DNA from: Colius striatus
Taxonomy: Eukaryota > Chordata > Aves > Coliiformes > Coliidae
Assembly: GCF_028858725.1 (NCBI RefSeq)
Contig: NC_084776.1
Location: 558,001-622,000, forward strand
Reading direction: 5' to 3'
DNA length: 64,000 bases
The notes beneath the pieces were generated by a model, which ran no database searches, was not told the origin of the DNA, and was given only the letters and a program-made list of their open reading frames with translations. Each line of letters opens with the position of its first letter. Position 1 is the stretch's first letter. Below are positions 34,638 to 45,775 of this stretch, piece after piece. The position numbers and the translations under genes are program-made.

Positions 34638-37600
34638 TCAGAGGCGGTGGCCCAGGCTGGGCCCCCGGCCAGGCCACACCGACCACAAGCTCTGCCGCTG
34701 CTGGAAGCAGCTGAAGCCTCTCTTTTTCTTCACCTTTTTAACCTGTGAAGAGATAGGAAGGCTCTTGGGCTCAGAGCACAGTGTCCTCCCAACTCCCCCC
34801 TGCCCCAGCCTGGGATATGGCCGGCACTCACCTTCCCTTTGTCAAACTCCTTGTCCCACTCATCGACGATGGTCACACTCCGGACCCACTTGGCATCCTG
34901 AATGGCATCCTGGCTGACGGCTGAGGCCGTGCCCTCCCAGGTCAGCACTGTGGAACAGCACCCTCAGCAGTGAGCAGCACACTGTGGCCCCTGCACAGGG
35001 CCCCTGGACCCTCATCCCACCATCCCCTGGTCCGGGAGCATTGCCCAGCTGCAGGAGCCCTGCAGCTGCCTGTGCTGGTGGCTGGGGATAGCTCAGGCTC
35101 GCACACAGGGCTCAAGGTAGAGGAGCAGGGATTACCTTGTTTTCCATAAGCCTTGTCCAAGGAGTTCCTGAGCAGCTCGCCCACCACACTGGACTGCTCC
35201 CCGTTCACGGGTGCTGCACTGGCCCCCCAGCTGGAAGAGGTGCTGCTCTTCTGCCCTGTCTTGTTATCTGAGGCACAGGCTGCTACTGAAGAAACAGTGG
35301 GGGTGAGGACAAGCTGCAGGGAGTGCCTATGTTGCTCCATCTCCAAGGCAGATCTTGCCCCAGGAGATGCTCTTGGGACTAACAAGGTTGTGATGGTGCA
35401 GTGTGTTTGGGCACCTTGGGCAGGGAGAAACTGGGGTTTCCACACCTTGTGGGGCCCATCCCCATGAGGCTGGAGAGGACCACCCCCTCATCCTGGGTAC
35501 AGCCAGGCAGCTCCTGTAGGAGCAGCACACAGGCCTGCAGGCAGCTCAGGCATGAGCAGGCAGTTGTCGGGACCAAAGAGCATCAGGGACTGCACCCCAG
35601 TGCTGGGGGGGGCAGCGTGAGCAGGCAAGCTGCCATCTGTCCCCTGCCAGGCCCCAGCAGCAAGGAGCCTATGGTCAGGCATACCTGGGGTACCATCCGT
35701 GGCACAGGCACTGGGGGCAGCTGGCTGTGCCAGGGCTGAGCTGCCCATGCTGTGGCTCTGCTTGTAGCTCTCGCTCGTCTGAGCTCCAGCCTCTGCTGTC
35801 CACAGCTGCTCCATGCCGCAGGGCTTCAGCCTGGCCTTGCAGCTGAGGAAGGCAGCGTGGGTCAGGGGCTGCCCCCAGGGCAGTGGGACATGGGGATCCC
35901 CATAGTCCAGCACTGCACCCAGAGAGTGGGGAAGCCACCCCCAGTGAGAGGGTGCTTCAGAGGCTCCACGGTGGGGCTTGTCCCACACACAGAGGCCCCT
36001 GCCCAGAGCACAGAGAGTCCAAATGCAGCCCGAGCAGGGAGGTGCAGAGTGCTCCTGTGACCACAGCACCTCACCTGTCTGCGGGGAGCACCTCAGAGCA
36101 CCGCTCTTCCGTGTCCTCTGTTTTGCTCTTTCTCTTCCTCTTCTTGATGGACTCTGTACCTGGGGAAGTGCTGGGGTCTGATACTGGCTGTTTGGACCTG
36201 CTCTCCAAGCTCTGACACCGTGGCTTCCCCTGGCCATCACTGGGACTCTTGTCTGCTGCCTCCTTCCCCATGAGGGACACCAGGCTCTCCAGAGTGGAGA
36301 TCTTCCTTTTCTTCCTGGGGGGTTCTGAGGTGTCATCGTTATCCCCCGTAGCCTCAGCAGGAGTGGAGCCCTCGGCTCCTTGACGCCACTTGCAACGCTT
36401 CTTTTTGGAGGGACCAATGCTGGCTTCTAGGCACCTCTTCTTCCCTCTGCAGGAAAGAAGGTCATGTGAAGGATGAGGGGAACCATTGGTCATGAGGGAG
36501 GGAGGGTAGGAGCTGAGGGGCTGAGCTATGGCTTGGGCTGAGGCAGGCTTTTCAGGACGGGGCAGTTTGGAAGCAGATGGGGACAGCCTGAAGGCCAGGA
36601 AAAGCGGCTGACATGATCCGAAAGCCAGCTCAGGAGCAGGAGCTCCTCTTCCTCCCCATGCTGAGGCACATGAGCACAGCACCCAACTGCCACCTCCTCA
36701 GCCATGAGATCTGCATCAGACCCTGCTCTCAGAGCAGCAGCTGCAAGGGCACAGAGTGGCCCAGCCCCTGCCCCACACACGCAGCACCCGCCAGCCCGTA
36801 GGGAGCAGCAAAGGCCTCATGCTGCTGCAGCACGTGTCCATGGGCAAGGGTACAAGGGAGACCCAGACCAAGATCTAGACCAGACTGGTGCCTCCTAATC
36901 CCATAGGACATGAGTATGTGGCCAAAGCCTCCAAAGCTCCCTCCCACCCTCTGCCAATGGTCAGAGAAGCTGCTCTGCCAGCCCAGGACAGGATGTCCAG
37001 CCACCAAAACAGCACCCAAACCAGTTGTGGAGCACCCCGAGGCTGCTGCTGGCCTTGCTGCCTGCAGGAGCCCAGGAGCAGCTGGCACTGCTTACCTCGG
37101 CCTGCCTATGTCAGGCTGGGGAGGGGGCTTGAGCTGGATGGTGGTCGCAGGTTGAGGGTGAACTGGTGTGTGGCCATCGCTTCCACTCCCCTTCTGTGGG
37201 AGGCTGCCCTGCAGCTATTGACACAAATAACAACTTGTAGTCTAAAGAAAAGACACTTCCACGAGCCAAGAGGAGAAATATAAAAAGGGGATCCCAGAGA
37301 AAGGGGAGGGGAGCAGATGCAGACAGGGGATGAGAAGTGGGGGGTGACAGAAGAACAATCAGAGTGGTTTTAGTCAGAAGCATATAGGGAAAAAGAGAAC
37401 TTAAAGATCAGAAACCGCAGCGCACTGCCCCGAGCCCTGGCTGCACAGCAGCACACAGAGGGCCAGTCCCAGCCCCCGAGGGGCCAGTCCCACGCTGCTG
37501 CCCTCCAGCTGCTCCCACTCGCCCCGGAGGCCAACGCTCCCCTGGCAAGGCCATGGAGGCCGCCCCGCTGCAGGGACGGGCACAGCCACCCCTGTCCTGG

Positions 37601-40600
37601 GTGAGAAGGCAGGAGCCCTTTCTCCTGCATCACTCAGGGATGTGAACAACAGCAGAGGCCAGACTCTGCACAGGAGCCAGAGGGAGGGCAGAACAACTGC
37701 TGCAGCCCTGGGGCTGAGGGGTTCTCCACATCCACCTCCAACTTAGCAAGACACTCAGCATTAGCTCTACACTTGTCCCCAACACAAGCCCCACTTCAGA
37801 AAGCACAAGGTGCCTACTGAAGACTCCAGGCAGGAGCCCAGACTCACCATTTTTCCAGAGGGTGCCATCTCCTTGGCTGGTGGTGAGGACACGTTGCTGC
37901 TCGGCTCCAGAGTGCTTCTGGCTAGCTGGAAGGATTTCAGTTTTGCAGACTTGGAGTCTTTGTGGGCAGCTGGTGTGGCACCAGGGCCAGTGGCGGGGGC
38001 TGAGCCACAGTCCAATTCCTCAGAGGGGCAGAAGGTTCTGCTCTGGGCCTTCTGGGATTCTTTGTAAGGCTTCCACACTGTGCCCTGGGCTGGGCTGGCA
38101 GCACTGCTGCCATTGGAGTCCTTCTCCAGGGCACTGGCATTATCGCCACTGCCTCCAGGCTGCTGGCCAGGTTCCAGAGGCAGCTTGGATGAGGTAGGTG
38201 GCCCCCTGCTCTCGCAGGAGCTATGCTGGGGCAGCTTCTCTTTGGCCCTGCTTGCATCGCTGGCATTGCAGGAGTCCTCAGCAACGGGAGCATGAGGCAG
38301 CTGCAGCTTTCTGACCTTCTGGGCTGTGTCACTGCACTGCACTGGGGCTGTGTGGGGCACTTTGGGTGGCAGGGGTCTATTGGACATCTGCAGCAGATCA
38401 GTTCCATTCAGCAGCTTTGGCTGCTTCAGCGCTGTCCCAAACGAGTCACGGGCGACAGGGACCCCCATGTCCTGCCCCAGCTGCCTCTTCCCTAGCACCA
38501 CAGATAGTTTCTAGACAGGAAGAGAGAAGTTCAGTGAGGAGAGAATTCAAGGAGCCAAGGACACAATGACCCTGCCCATCCCTCCCTGCCTAGGCCCACG
38601 CAGGAACCCGCGGCTCAGCACCGTCCTCCCTGCAAAGCTGCAGCCCCCCAGCCTCACAGGGAAGGCAGAGGGGCAGCAGCCCCCCTGGAGCAGCACCGAG
38701 AGCAGCTCAGAACTCACCAAGCCCGTGGATGGGGAAGCTGGGAAGGAGGTCACAATCCTCTTGGTCCACCTGGAGGCAGAGGCAGCTTTGCTAACAGGCA
38801 CCTCCTTGCTCTTCTCTTGGAGTCTGGCACAGGCAGAGAAGTGCTGGGGTTAACTGCGAGGGCTGGAGCCACTCCAGCGCCTACCAGACCCACGTGAGAC
38901 ACAGGAGCAGCAGCTCCAAGGAGCTGAGGTGCTCTGCATCAAATGCTGGGCCCGTCCCGAGGCAGCGCGTGCGCCGGAGCCACGCCAGAGCCACACCAGG
39001 CACAGGCTGCCAGCCCTGGCCCAAGCACCAAGAGCTAGGGGCAGAGGACACAAAGGGGCAGGGGGCACAGGGGGCACTCTCACCTCAGGTAGAACAGCAT
39101 GTAGGCCTGCTGGTTGAGGACCACTTTGATGTTGCTGGTGCGGACCAGGTTATCGTTCATTTGATACCACTGCCCGTTGCTGGCCTGTGGAAGAGAGAAC
39201 AGAGTAAGGCTGTGTCCGGGGACCCTCCTGGCATGAAGAGCAGCAGGAGCAATGCCCAGCAGCAGCCTTGCTCTCCCCAGAACCCACAGGGGAATCTGCA
39301 GCCTTCCACGCTCCCTGCTCAGCATCCTCCTTTCTGCACAGCACAGGGAGCCACGAGCACCCCCAGCCCCGAGCGGTTGCCAGGGCAGCACCCTGGGCTC
39401 ACCTTCACGTAGCAGTAGTAGTGTCCTGCGTGGCAGCTGTACCCTGAGTGCACCAGCACTGCATACAGCCTGTACGTGACGGGGGGCCCGTGGTTCTCCG
39501 ACATGTAGGGCCGGATGTTCAAGAACTCGGGGTATCCCACGTCCTGTGGAAAGAGGATATCTCAGGAGCTGTCACAGCAGACAAGAGCAAGAGCAGCTCA
39601 GCTATCCTACAAGCCCCATCTCTTGAGGGAGGGAGACCTGCTCTCCCCAGGCAGAGGTCACAGTGGGGAAGATGCCACAGGATGAGTCCAACTCCCAGCA
39701 GTCCGCAGCGCTGGGGAAGGGCTGCAGGACACATCCCACCCTGCAGCGGGCAGCAGGGCCTCGGCCAGGAGGCAGCCCTGGCTCTGGGCCGCCCAGCGCT
39801 CACCTTTGTGATTTTGCCTCCAGTGAAGTCAGCAAAGCGCTTCAGGGTGACTACGAGGATGTTGGAGGCTTGGTGGATGGTGAAGCGTTTGCAGGCTGAC
39901 ACTTTCTTCTTGCATCTGCACAGAAAGAGCTCGAGCTAGTCAAGCTGTTCCACCCCACGGTGACTGCCAGCCTTGGCCAAGCGGCAAACCCCACGGAAAT
40001 GACCCTGCTGAGCCTGGGCACCTTGGCCTCCCATGGCCTCTTCCACAGACACGTGGCTGCTTCCCACTAGCACCCACGAGCCCCTTCCCCACCCCCACAG
40101 CCCCTCACTCACTTGTCACACATGTAGGCGTTCTCCCCACCCAGCAGCTCTGGCATCACAAACAGCTGCAGCGCCCGTGCTACGCTTGGAGCTTCCTGCA
40201 AGGACACAGCAGTGCTCAGGGCACCAGTGGCCAGTCCACGCACAGCCTGGCTCCCCACAGGACACTGGCCCGAAGAGGCCACACAGAGCCTGAGCACAGG
40301 ACCACAGACCACACTGAAGCCGTGGGGCTGGCAGTGAGGCACATCCCTATGGCCCCCCAGCACCAGGGAGCCTCAACAGAGGAGCCGGGGGTCACGCTCA
40401 GCAACAGGCACTGCTCTGCCAGGCAGAGATGGCAGCACGACAAACAGAAGCTGCTTCTCTCTCGGCTGCACCATGCCTTGGTGCTGGCAGGTTCAGGAGC
40501 CTCAGAAGCACTCAGAAACATCCCTCTGCAGAGCTCTTCCCCATCCCAACCCTGCTGCAGTACCTTGATGTCCAGAGACAGGTCCAGGTAAGGCTCATAG

Positions 40601-43600
40601 GTGTCTGAGGCACTCTTGCACGCCAAGCACATGACTGCAAAAGGAAGAGCAATGAGCACACGCTGGCACAGCCCCCAGCCCACCCCAGTCCAGGTAGCTG
40701 CAATCCCCCCTCTCCAGGTTTGGGCTCTGGGATGTGAGCATCAAGATTCACAGCCTGGCTCTGAGGAGGGCTGGCAATTCCACTGCATGCTGGGACACAA
40801 AGTGTGGCTGGATCACAGGAATTGTTTGGGTTGGAAAAGCCCTTGAAGCTGCTGCAGTCCCAGCCCTCCCCTCACCCTGCCCAGGTGACTTTGTAACCAA
40901 ACAGGGGTCACAACCCACAGGCACTGCAAGACTGACCAGCCTCAGCCCTGGGTAATGGACACATGCTTGGCAATTTCCCCTAAAGATTTCTGCTGCAAGG
41001 CTCTTGGGAAAAGAGCAATCCTGAGTGTCTCAGCCCCAGCACTCACCACGGGACCGCAGGCAGCCGCCAAAGATCTGGTGGATCAGCGTGGTGGCCTGGG
41101 TCTGGCGATCCAACCTAGAGAGAGTAGCACAGATCTCAACCTGCTCGCCACAGCAGCCACCCCTTGTCCTCAGGGCAACTCCCCCATGTGCTCTGGCCAG
41201 CAGACGGGCCACAGAGCTCCAGTAGCAGAGGGAAGCAGCAGCCTCTGCCACTCTGCTCTCCCAATGCCAGGGCTCAAGGAGTGGCACCAGGCTCCAAAGT
41301 GCACTTTCCTCTAGAAGGAGCAGAAATGTCTGGCCAGGGCTCAGAGCTGGGCACTGCAGAGGGGCAATGCAGGCTTCCCAGGATAGGGGGACCAGGGGAA
41401 AGCTGCTCGCCCACAGTCACAGAGCTGGGGCTTAATGAGCAAACACATCTGTATCCCCTGGCAACCAGGGCAGGACGCAAACCCACAGCAGCCTCAGGGT
41501 TTGGGGACAAGCCCAGAGCTATGATGGGCTGGAGGAGGCAGAAAGCAGATGACAGCCCAAAGCTGTGTCACAGAGGGGCAGAGAAGCCCAGCTGAAGCCT
41601 CCAGAAATCCAACCCAGGGCACATTTTCACCCCACAGTCCCCTCCCACAGGTACAAGGGACCAGCGAAGGGACAGCAGAGAGTTGCAGTGAAGGGGCACC
41701 AGGGGCTGCACATACTTGGTACAGTCGTTCAGAAAGGCCTTCTGCATGGCATCTATGACATAATGCAGGAACTCATGTGCATCCTCCTGCCTGCCGAACT
41801 GCAGGTTCTGGGAGATGTCTGTGGGAGAGGGAGGAATCAGCCCCAGTGCTGCAACAGATGCCTCTCTCTCTCAGGACCCCCAGCCCACACCAGCCATCAC
41901 TCATACTGCCCATAGGGGAAGCCCCAGGCAGGCCATGAAGCCACTGGACACCATCAGGCCCAGCGAGTCATCCTGGGAGAGCTGTGTGCCAGCTCCTGCC
42001 CCACTCTCAAAGGTTCTGCTCCTGCCTTAGTCACCGCTCTCCTGCGTGGCTATGGGAGGGGAGGGGAAGGCAGTTATCCTTACTCTTGAGGTCTCGGATG
42101 AAGGCCATTGGCTTTATTGTATTCCCACTGTTGGCAAAAGCCTGGATTACGTGATTCTGCATAATACATATCATGCAGAAGCCTCCTTGTTGACCTGCAG
42201 CAGGAAAGAACAGACGTTGGGACAAACCCACGAGAGATGGGAGCAGTACAGGGGATGGGGCACTCCCGGTCCAACACAAGCTCAGCCACACGCAGTTTTC
42301 CCTACGAGCTCTGGGGCACCCCAGGTACCCAGGGAGCAGCACTGCCACCCCAGCTGGCACAGCCTCTGCAACCCCCTGGGTGAGGCAGCATCACATGAAG
42401 GGAAAACAGGCCACAGGTACTTGCTGGAGGAGGCCAAAGGCCGGCCCTGAGGGGCAGATCCCACCAGAGCCCTACGGACAGGGCTGCGAGCCCTGTCCGC
42501 TCCCCTTGCTCACAGCTCGGAGCAGTGCCCACCAGCCTGCCTTTCAAAGCCACCCATACATGGCACCTTCTGCCAGGCCCTCAGGCAGTCCCCACAGGCA
42601 GCAGCTGCTTGGGACTCCCAGTCAGCCCCCGGGCACCAACAGACCCCCTTGGACCCATCTCAATCCTGGCTACAGTGCCTAGCAGATACAGAGCCTCCCC
42701 AGACACAAGGATGCTGAGCTCAGCATCGCTGCTACAGCTGAGAAAAGTGACCTGTGTGCAGGAATTGACCCCTCAGTGGAGAAATGGGCAGGAGGGGGCA
42801 GAGAAGGCGCATCCTGACACCCGCACGGCCTTTGCCAGAGCCCACAGCAGAGCAGGCTGAGCCAGAGCCACTCACATCTGCGTCTGTGCTCCTTGGAGAG
42901 CAGGTAGTTGGCGAGCGGTGGTGTGTAGGTCAGGCACTGCACCGTGGAGTTGAGGAAACAAGTGTTCCCGAGGTTGTGCAGCCCTGCGCCGACACGGTAG
43001 ATTTGCTTCCACTTCATGGAGAGACTCTCGGCAGGGAAGAGCACCTTCTGGGGCGCGGGGATGCCATCCCCCGGTTCCCTGGCGTCACCACCGCCGCCTG
43101 CAGGGAGAGAGGCAGTGAGAGACAGGCCACGAGCCGCGGGTGGGCAGCGCGGGCAGGGCTCTGCTCGCCCCCTCTGCTTACCCTGCTTGTCAGCCGGCCG
43201 CTCCTCGGCGTCACGGCGGCAATCGCCGTCCTTAGCCTCGGGGTTGAGCAGCAGATACTTTCCCCGCAGCTGCCCCAGCTGCCCGGCCAGGTCGCGGCTG
43301 GCGGGCTCGAACTCGATCTTTTGCAGCAGCACCTTCTTGGCCGAGGCAGCGAGCAGCTGGCCCAGCTTCGCGGCCTCGCCCGTCTCCTGCCGGTCCGGCT
43401 TCAGCACCTCGTTCAGCCTCTCGGCGACCGACTCGGCGGGGCCCGGCGACTTCGGCTGCGCGGGTGAAACGGCTGGTCGAGGGGAGACGCCGGCCCGTCC
43501 CGCCCCCGGCTCGGGGCCACCCGTCACCCGAACAACGCGCTGCGCCTTGGGCCCGCTCCCGCGGCCCTCAGCGGGTCCCCGGCCGCCGCTCCGGGCCCCG

Positions 43601-43728
43601 CGCTCTCCCTCCGGCCGCCGCCCGCGACCTTCAGCGCCGCCGCGCCGCCGCCGCCGGCCGCCGCGTGTGAGCACCCGGAACGCTGCGCGGCCCGGCCGGG
43701 TCACACTCACCATCCGGGACCCCACCAT
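34638..43728 (-). CDS. USP36: Ubiquitin carboxyl-terminal hydrolase 36 (complete, about 1,075 aa)
   Basis: USP36 is a nucleolar deubiquitinase that supports ribosome biogenesis and stabilises MYC. Coding exons: 43711-43728, 43182-43455, 42876-43097, 42084-42194, 41716-41818, 41047-41114, 40564-40634, 40113-40195, 39804-39915, 39403-39543, 39084-39184, 38718-38823, 37848-38510, 37096-37208, 36075-36587, 35685-35842, 35136-35285, 34832-34947 and 34638-34742. Phases agree throughout (3,228 nt; human protein 1,123 aa). The USP core shows the Cys box [13 protein letters not shown] (Cys about 143), QEDAHEF, zinc-binding pairs MCLACK and MCDKCKKK, the His box [14 protein letters not shown] and [10 protein letters not shown]. 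The C-terminal half is low-complexity with Lys/Arg clusters ([28 protein letters not shown]) typical of nucleolar targeting. The first exon supplies only MVGSRM; the human start-Met position reads Glu here. Confidence 0.93.
39084..39543 (-). other. USP36: USP36 catalytic-histidine and aspartate exons
   Basis: Exon 39403-39543 encodes [19 protein letters not shown] and the His box [19 protein letters not shown]. Exon 39084-39184 encodes [20 protein letters not shown] and [11 protein letters not shown]. Together with the Cys exon these complete the USP catalytic triad, so the enzyme should be active. Confidence 0.92.
40816..40870 (-). mobile_element. Short CR1 LINE remnant in a USP36 intron
   Basis: The plus strand reads ATCACAGGAATTGTTTGGGT then TGGAAAAGCCCTTGAAG, a good match to the last part of avian CR1 in reverse complement. 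It is only about 55 bp long and old; no other part of the element was seen nearby. Confidence 0.6.
42876..43097 (-). other. USP36: USP36 catalytic-cysteine exon
   Basis: This exon encodes [20 protein letters not shown] followed by the Cys box [20 protein letters not shown] and then [16 protein letters not shown]. The Cys in GNTCFLN is the catalytic nucleophile of the USP family, and the upstream Asn of HNLGN is also kept. It ends with one base of a codon completed by the 42084-42194 exon ([15 protein letters not shown]). Confidence 0.93.
43456..43710 (-). other. USP36: USP36 intron 1 (255 bp, open in the coding frame)
   Basis: The donor ATG|GTGAGTGTGACC and the acceptor TTTCACCCGCGCAG frame a 255-bp GC-rich intron. 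Its length is a multiple of three and it contains no stop in the coding frame, so retention would add 85 Arg/Gly/Pro-rich residues between MVGSRM and PKSPGPAES. Confidence 0.6.
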
Positions 43729-43739
43729 CGCGGCGCACG

Positions 43740-44420
43740 TGTAGCTGCCTGAAAGCCGCGCTCCGCGCCGGCCGCCGCCGCCACAGGCCGCTTCCGCGCC
43801 GCTCCCTTCGGGGGCGGGAACAGCCGCGCTCCCGCCTCGCCCCGAGAACTCGCTGCCCGGCGCGGCCCGGCCCGGCCCGGCCCAACCGCTCCGCCTCGGG
43901 CTCCGCCTCCGCCCCGGGCTCCGGCTCGGGCTCCGCCTCAGCGTCGGACTCCGGCTCCGGCTCTGGCTCCGCCTCAGCTTCGGACTCTAGCTCCGGCTCC
44001 GGCTCTGGCTCCGCCTCAGCTTCGGACTCTAGCTCCGGCTCCGGCTCTGGCTCCGCCTCGGGCTCCGCCTCAGCGTCGGACTCTGGCTCCGGCTCAGTCT
44101 CCGGCTCCGCCTCAGCTGCGAGCTCCGCCTCTGGCACGTCCAGACAACGGACTGCCGAGCTCCTGGAGCCGGGACACGGGACCCTCCGCGCTCGGGCCCC
44201 AGCCATTGTGACGTTGCTGAGAAGGCAGCTCTGACGTCGCCCCTCGCCCGATCCCCCTCCCGCGGCCGCCGGCGGCACCGGCGGGGGCTCAGGCCGAGGC
44301 GGGGGAGCGGCCGCCGCCGCCGCTCTCGCCCCTGCCCGGGCGCTCCCGGCGCAGCCTCCCCGCCCGAAACCGGAGCGACTCCAGCGCCGGACGAGCAGCG
44401 ACAGAAATCACGGACAGGGA
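43740..44420 (-). promoter_or_regulatory. USP36: USP36 CpG-island promoter and 5' UTR region
   Basis: This is a dense CpG region upstream of the USP36 start. It contains two TGACGT CRE-type sites (44209-44214 and 44232-44237), GC boxes, and a GC-rich short-unit repeat at 43885-44130. No TATA box was seen. Transcription probably starts somewhere between about 43780 and 44400; the exact site cannot be read from sequence. Confidence 0.6.
43885..44130. repeat. GC-rich short tandem repeat upstream of USP36
   Basis: This is an imperfect array built of GGCTCC/GGCTCT hexamers, organised into higher-order units of about 36-42 bp marked by CAGCKTCGGACTC near 43939, 43975, 44017 and 44071. On the minus strand it reads as (Glu-Pro/Glu-Ala)n with no stop. 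It is a repeat artefact rather than recognised coding sequence. Confidence 0.8.
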
Positions 44421-44582
44421 CCAAAGAGCCGGTGGGAAAACAGTGGCAATATTAAACTCAAAGGCAGACTACCAGCAGAGAGGAGTAAATGGCAGATATG
44501 ACATAACCGTACAGGAAGCGAACGGGACTCGTATATGGGATGGATTAGAGGTTGGGGGTTTTTTTGTCTTTTTTTCTTTCTT

Positions 44583-44601
44583 TTTAATTTTTCTCTTTAA
44601 T
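44583..44601 (-). other. TIMP2: Candidate TIMP2 polyadenylation signals (ATTAAA, two)
   Basis: Minus-strand ATTAAA occurs at 44596-44601 and again at 44583-44588, followed by an A-rich tract (about 44552-44580). This fits a TIMP2 3' UTR of about 1.2 kb (roughly 44560-45775). It would place the TIMP2 3' end within about 200 bp of the USP36 5' region. No other hexamer was noticed nearer the stop codon. Confidence 0.4.
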
Positions 44602-45775
44602 ACGTTGAAATTGCCCAGACTGGTCCAGTTCGACATCTCAAACCCTACGGGGATCACAGCATGAAAAGGCCCCCGGGCGCAGGGCTGCGGGGTCACTCCC
44701 AGCACGCTCCCACAGCTGCGGCGAGGGCCCGGAGCCCGCGGGAATGGCTCAGAGACAGCGGGGCCCGCGGAGCCTGGGGGATCACCGCGGCGAGGGGACG
44801 GGTTTCCCTGCGGCTGTGCTGCTGCCTGTGCCCAGCCCGGTGCCAGGCTCCATCCCTCACCACACAGGACGGGGGGTCAGGCGGCCGTGGTGCCGCCGCA
44901 GCGCCCAAGGCCACGGCCTGGCTCAGGCAACAGCTGCGCGAGGCTCCAGCGAACGCTCTGCACCCTCCGGGGCACTGCCGAGGGGCAGCTCCCTGCCCAG
45001 CCCCCTGCCCAGGCTGGTGGCTCTGAGCCCGTCCAACAGTGGTGGCCACAGAAGGGTCTGGAAGGAGGCTGCAGTGGGAAGGGCCCCCCCGGCCATGCCG
45101 GGGCAGGCAGCGAACCCCACGCTCACCTCCAAGTCCTCGTGAGGAGAGGAGCACGGGGTGGGGGGCAGCAGTGCCTGGGGTCACCCCAGCTGCAGTAACG
45201 TGCCCTTCTGGCTTTTTGAGAGGAGACGCCCATGCAGGAGCCGTCTGACTCTGCAAAAGCCCCTCGCACACAGCCGGGGCTCTGCCCCGAGCTCCTGCCT
45301 GGAGGGCTGCACCCTCCCTGCACCCTGCAGGCAGGGGCAGGCGCTGGGTGGATGTGGGGACACGGCAGGGTCAGGAGGGGGGCCGGGACGCTGCAGAGGG
45401 GACGCTGCCTGGCAGGGGCTGCGGGGGGTCTCTGCGGCGGGGGCACTGGTAGACCGGCTACGCAGACGGGGCAGCTCCCGCCACCCACAAGGGTTCGATT
45501 CCTTCACAGCTGCCAGGGCTGAGTGTGGCCAGGGAGGACGTGGCCCTGGCAGAGGGGTCCCCCCGCACCCCACTCAGCCCAGCGTGGCCACGGGCTGCCA
45601 GGAGCCTGCAGCAGAGCGGGTCCCTGTCCCTGCCCCCCGCACGCCGCGGCAGCCTCAGCCCGCGGCCGAGCAGGTTTTCATGCTGTCTGCAGGAGTTGAT
45701 ATCAGCGTGGACCAGTCTAACATCTCGCAGGGTTGGTTTTTTTTCTACTGGCTACTGGAATGCGCTCGTTTGGCT

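Noticed and set aside
41390-41450. A MIR-like SINE fragment (CCCACAGTCACAGAGCTGGGG)
   Set aside because: The match is too short and could be chance; birds keep few recognisable MIR copies.
43631-44278. A 215-codon acidic minus-strand frame as a separate protein gene
   Set aside because: Its length comes from a GC-rich hexamer repeat in the USP36 CpG island, and no homologous protein is recognised; kept only as a possible upstream ORF.
45445-45500. A tRNA-like pair of pol III boxes (TGGTAGACCGG and GGTTCGATTCC)
   Set aside because: The B box is perfect and the A box fits, but no acceptor stem forms and the T stem has a mismatch, so it is not a tRNA gene; chance is likely.
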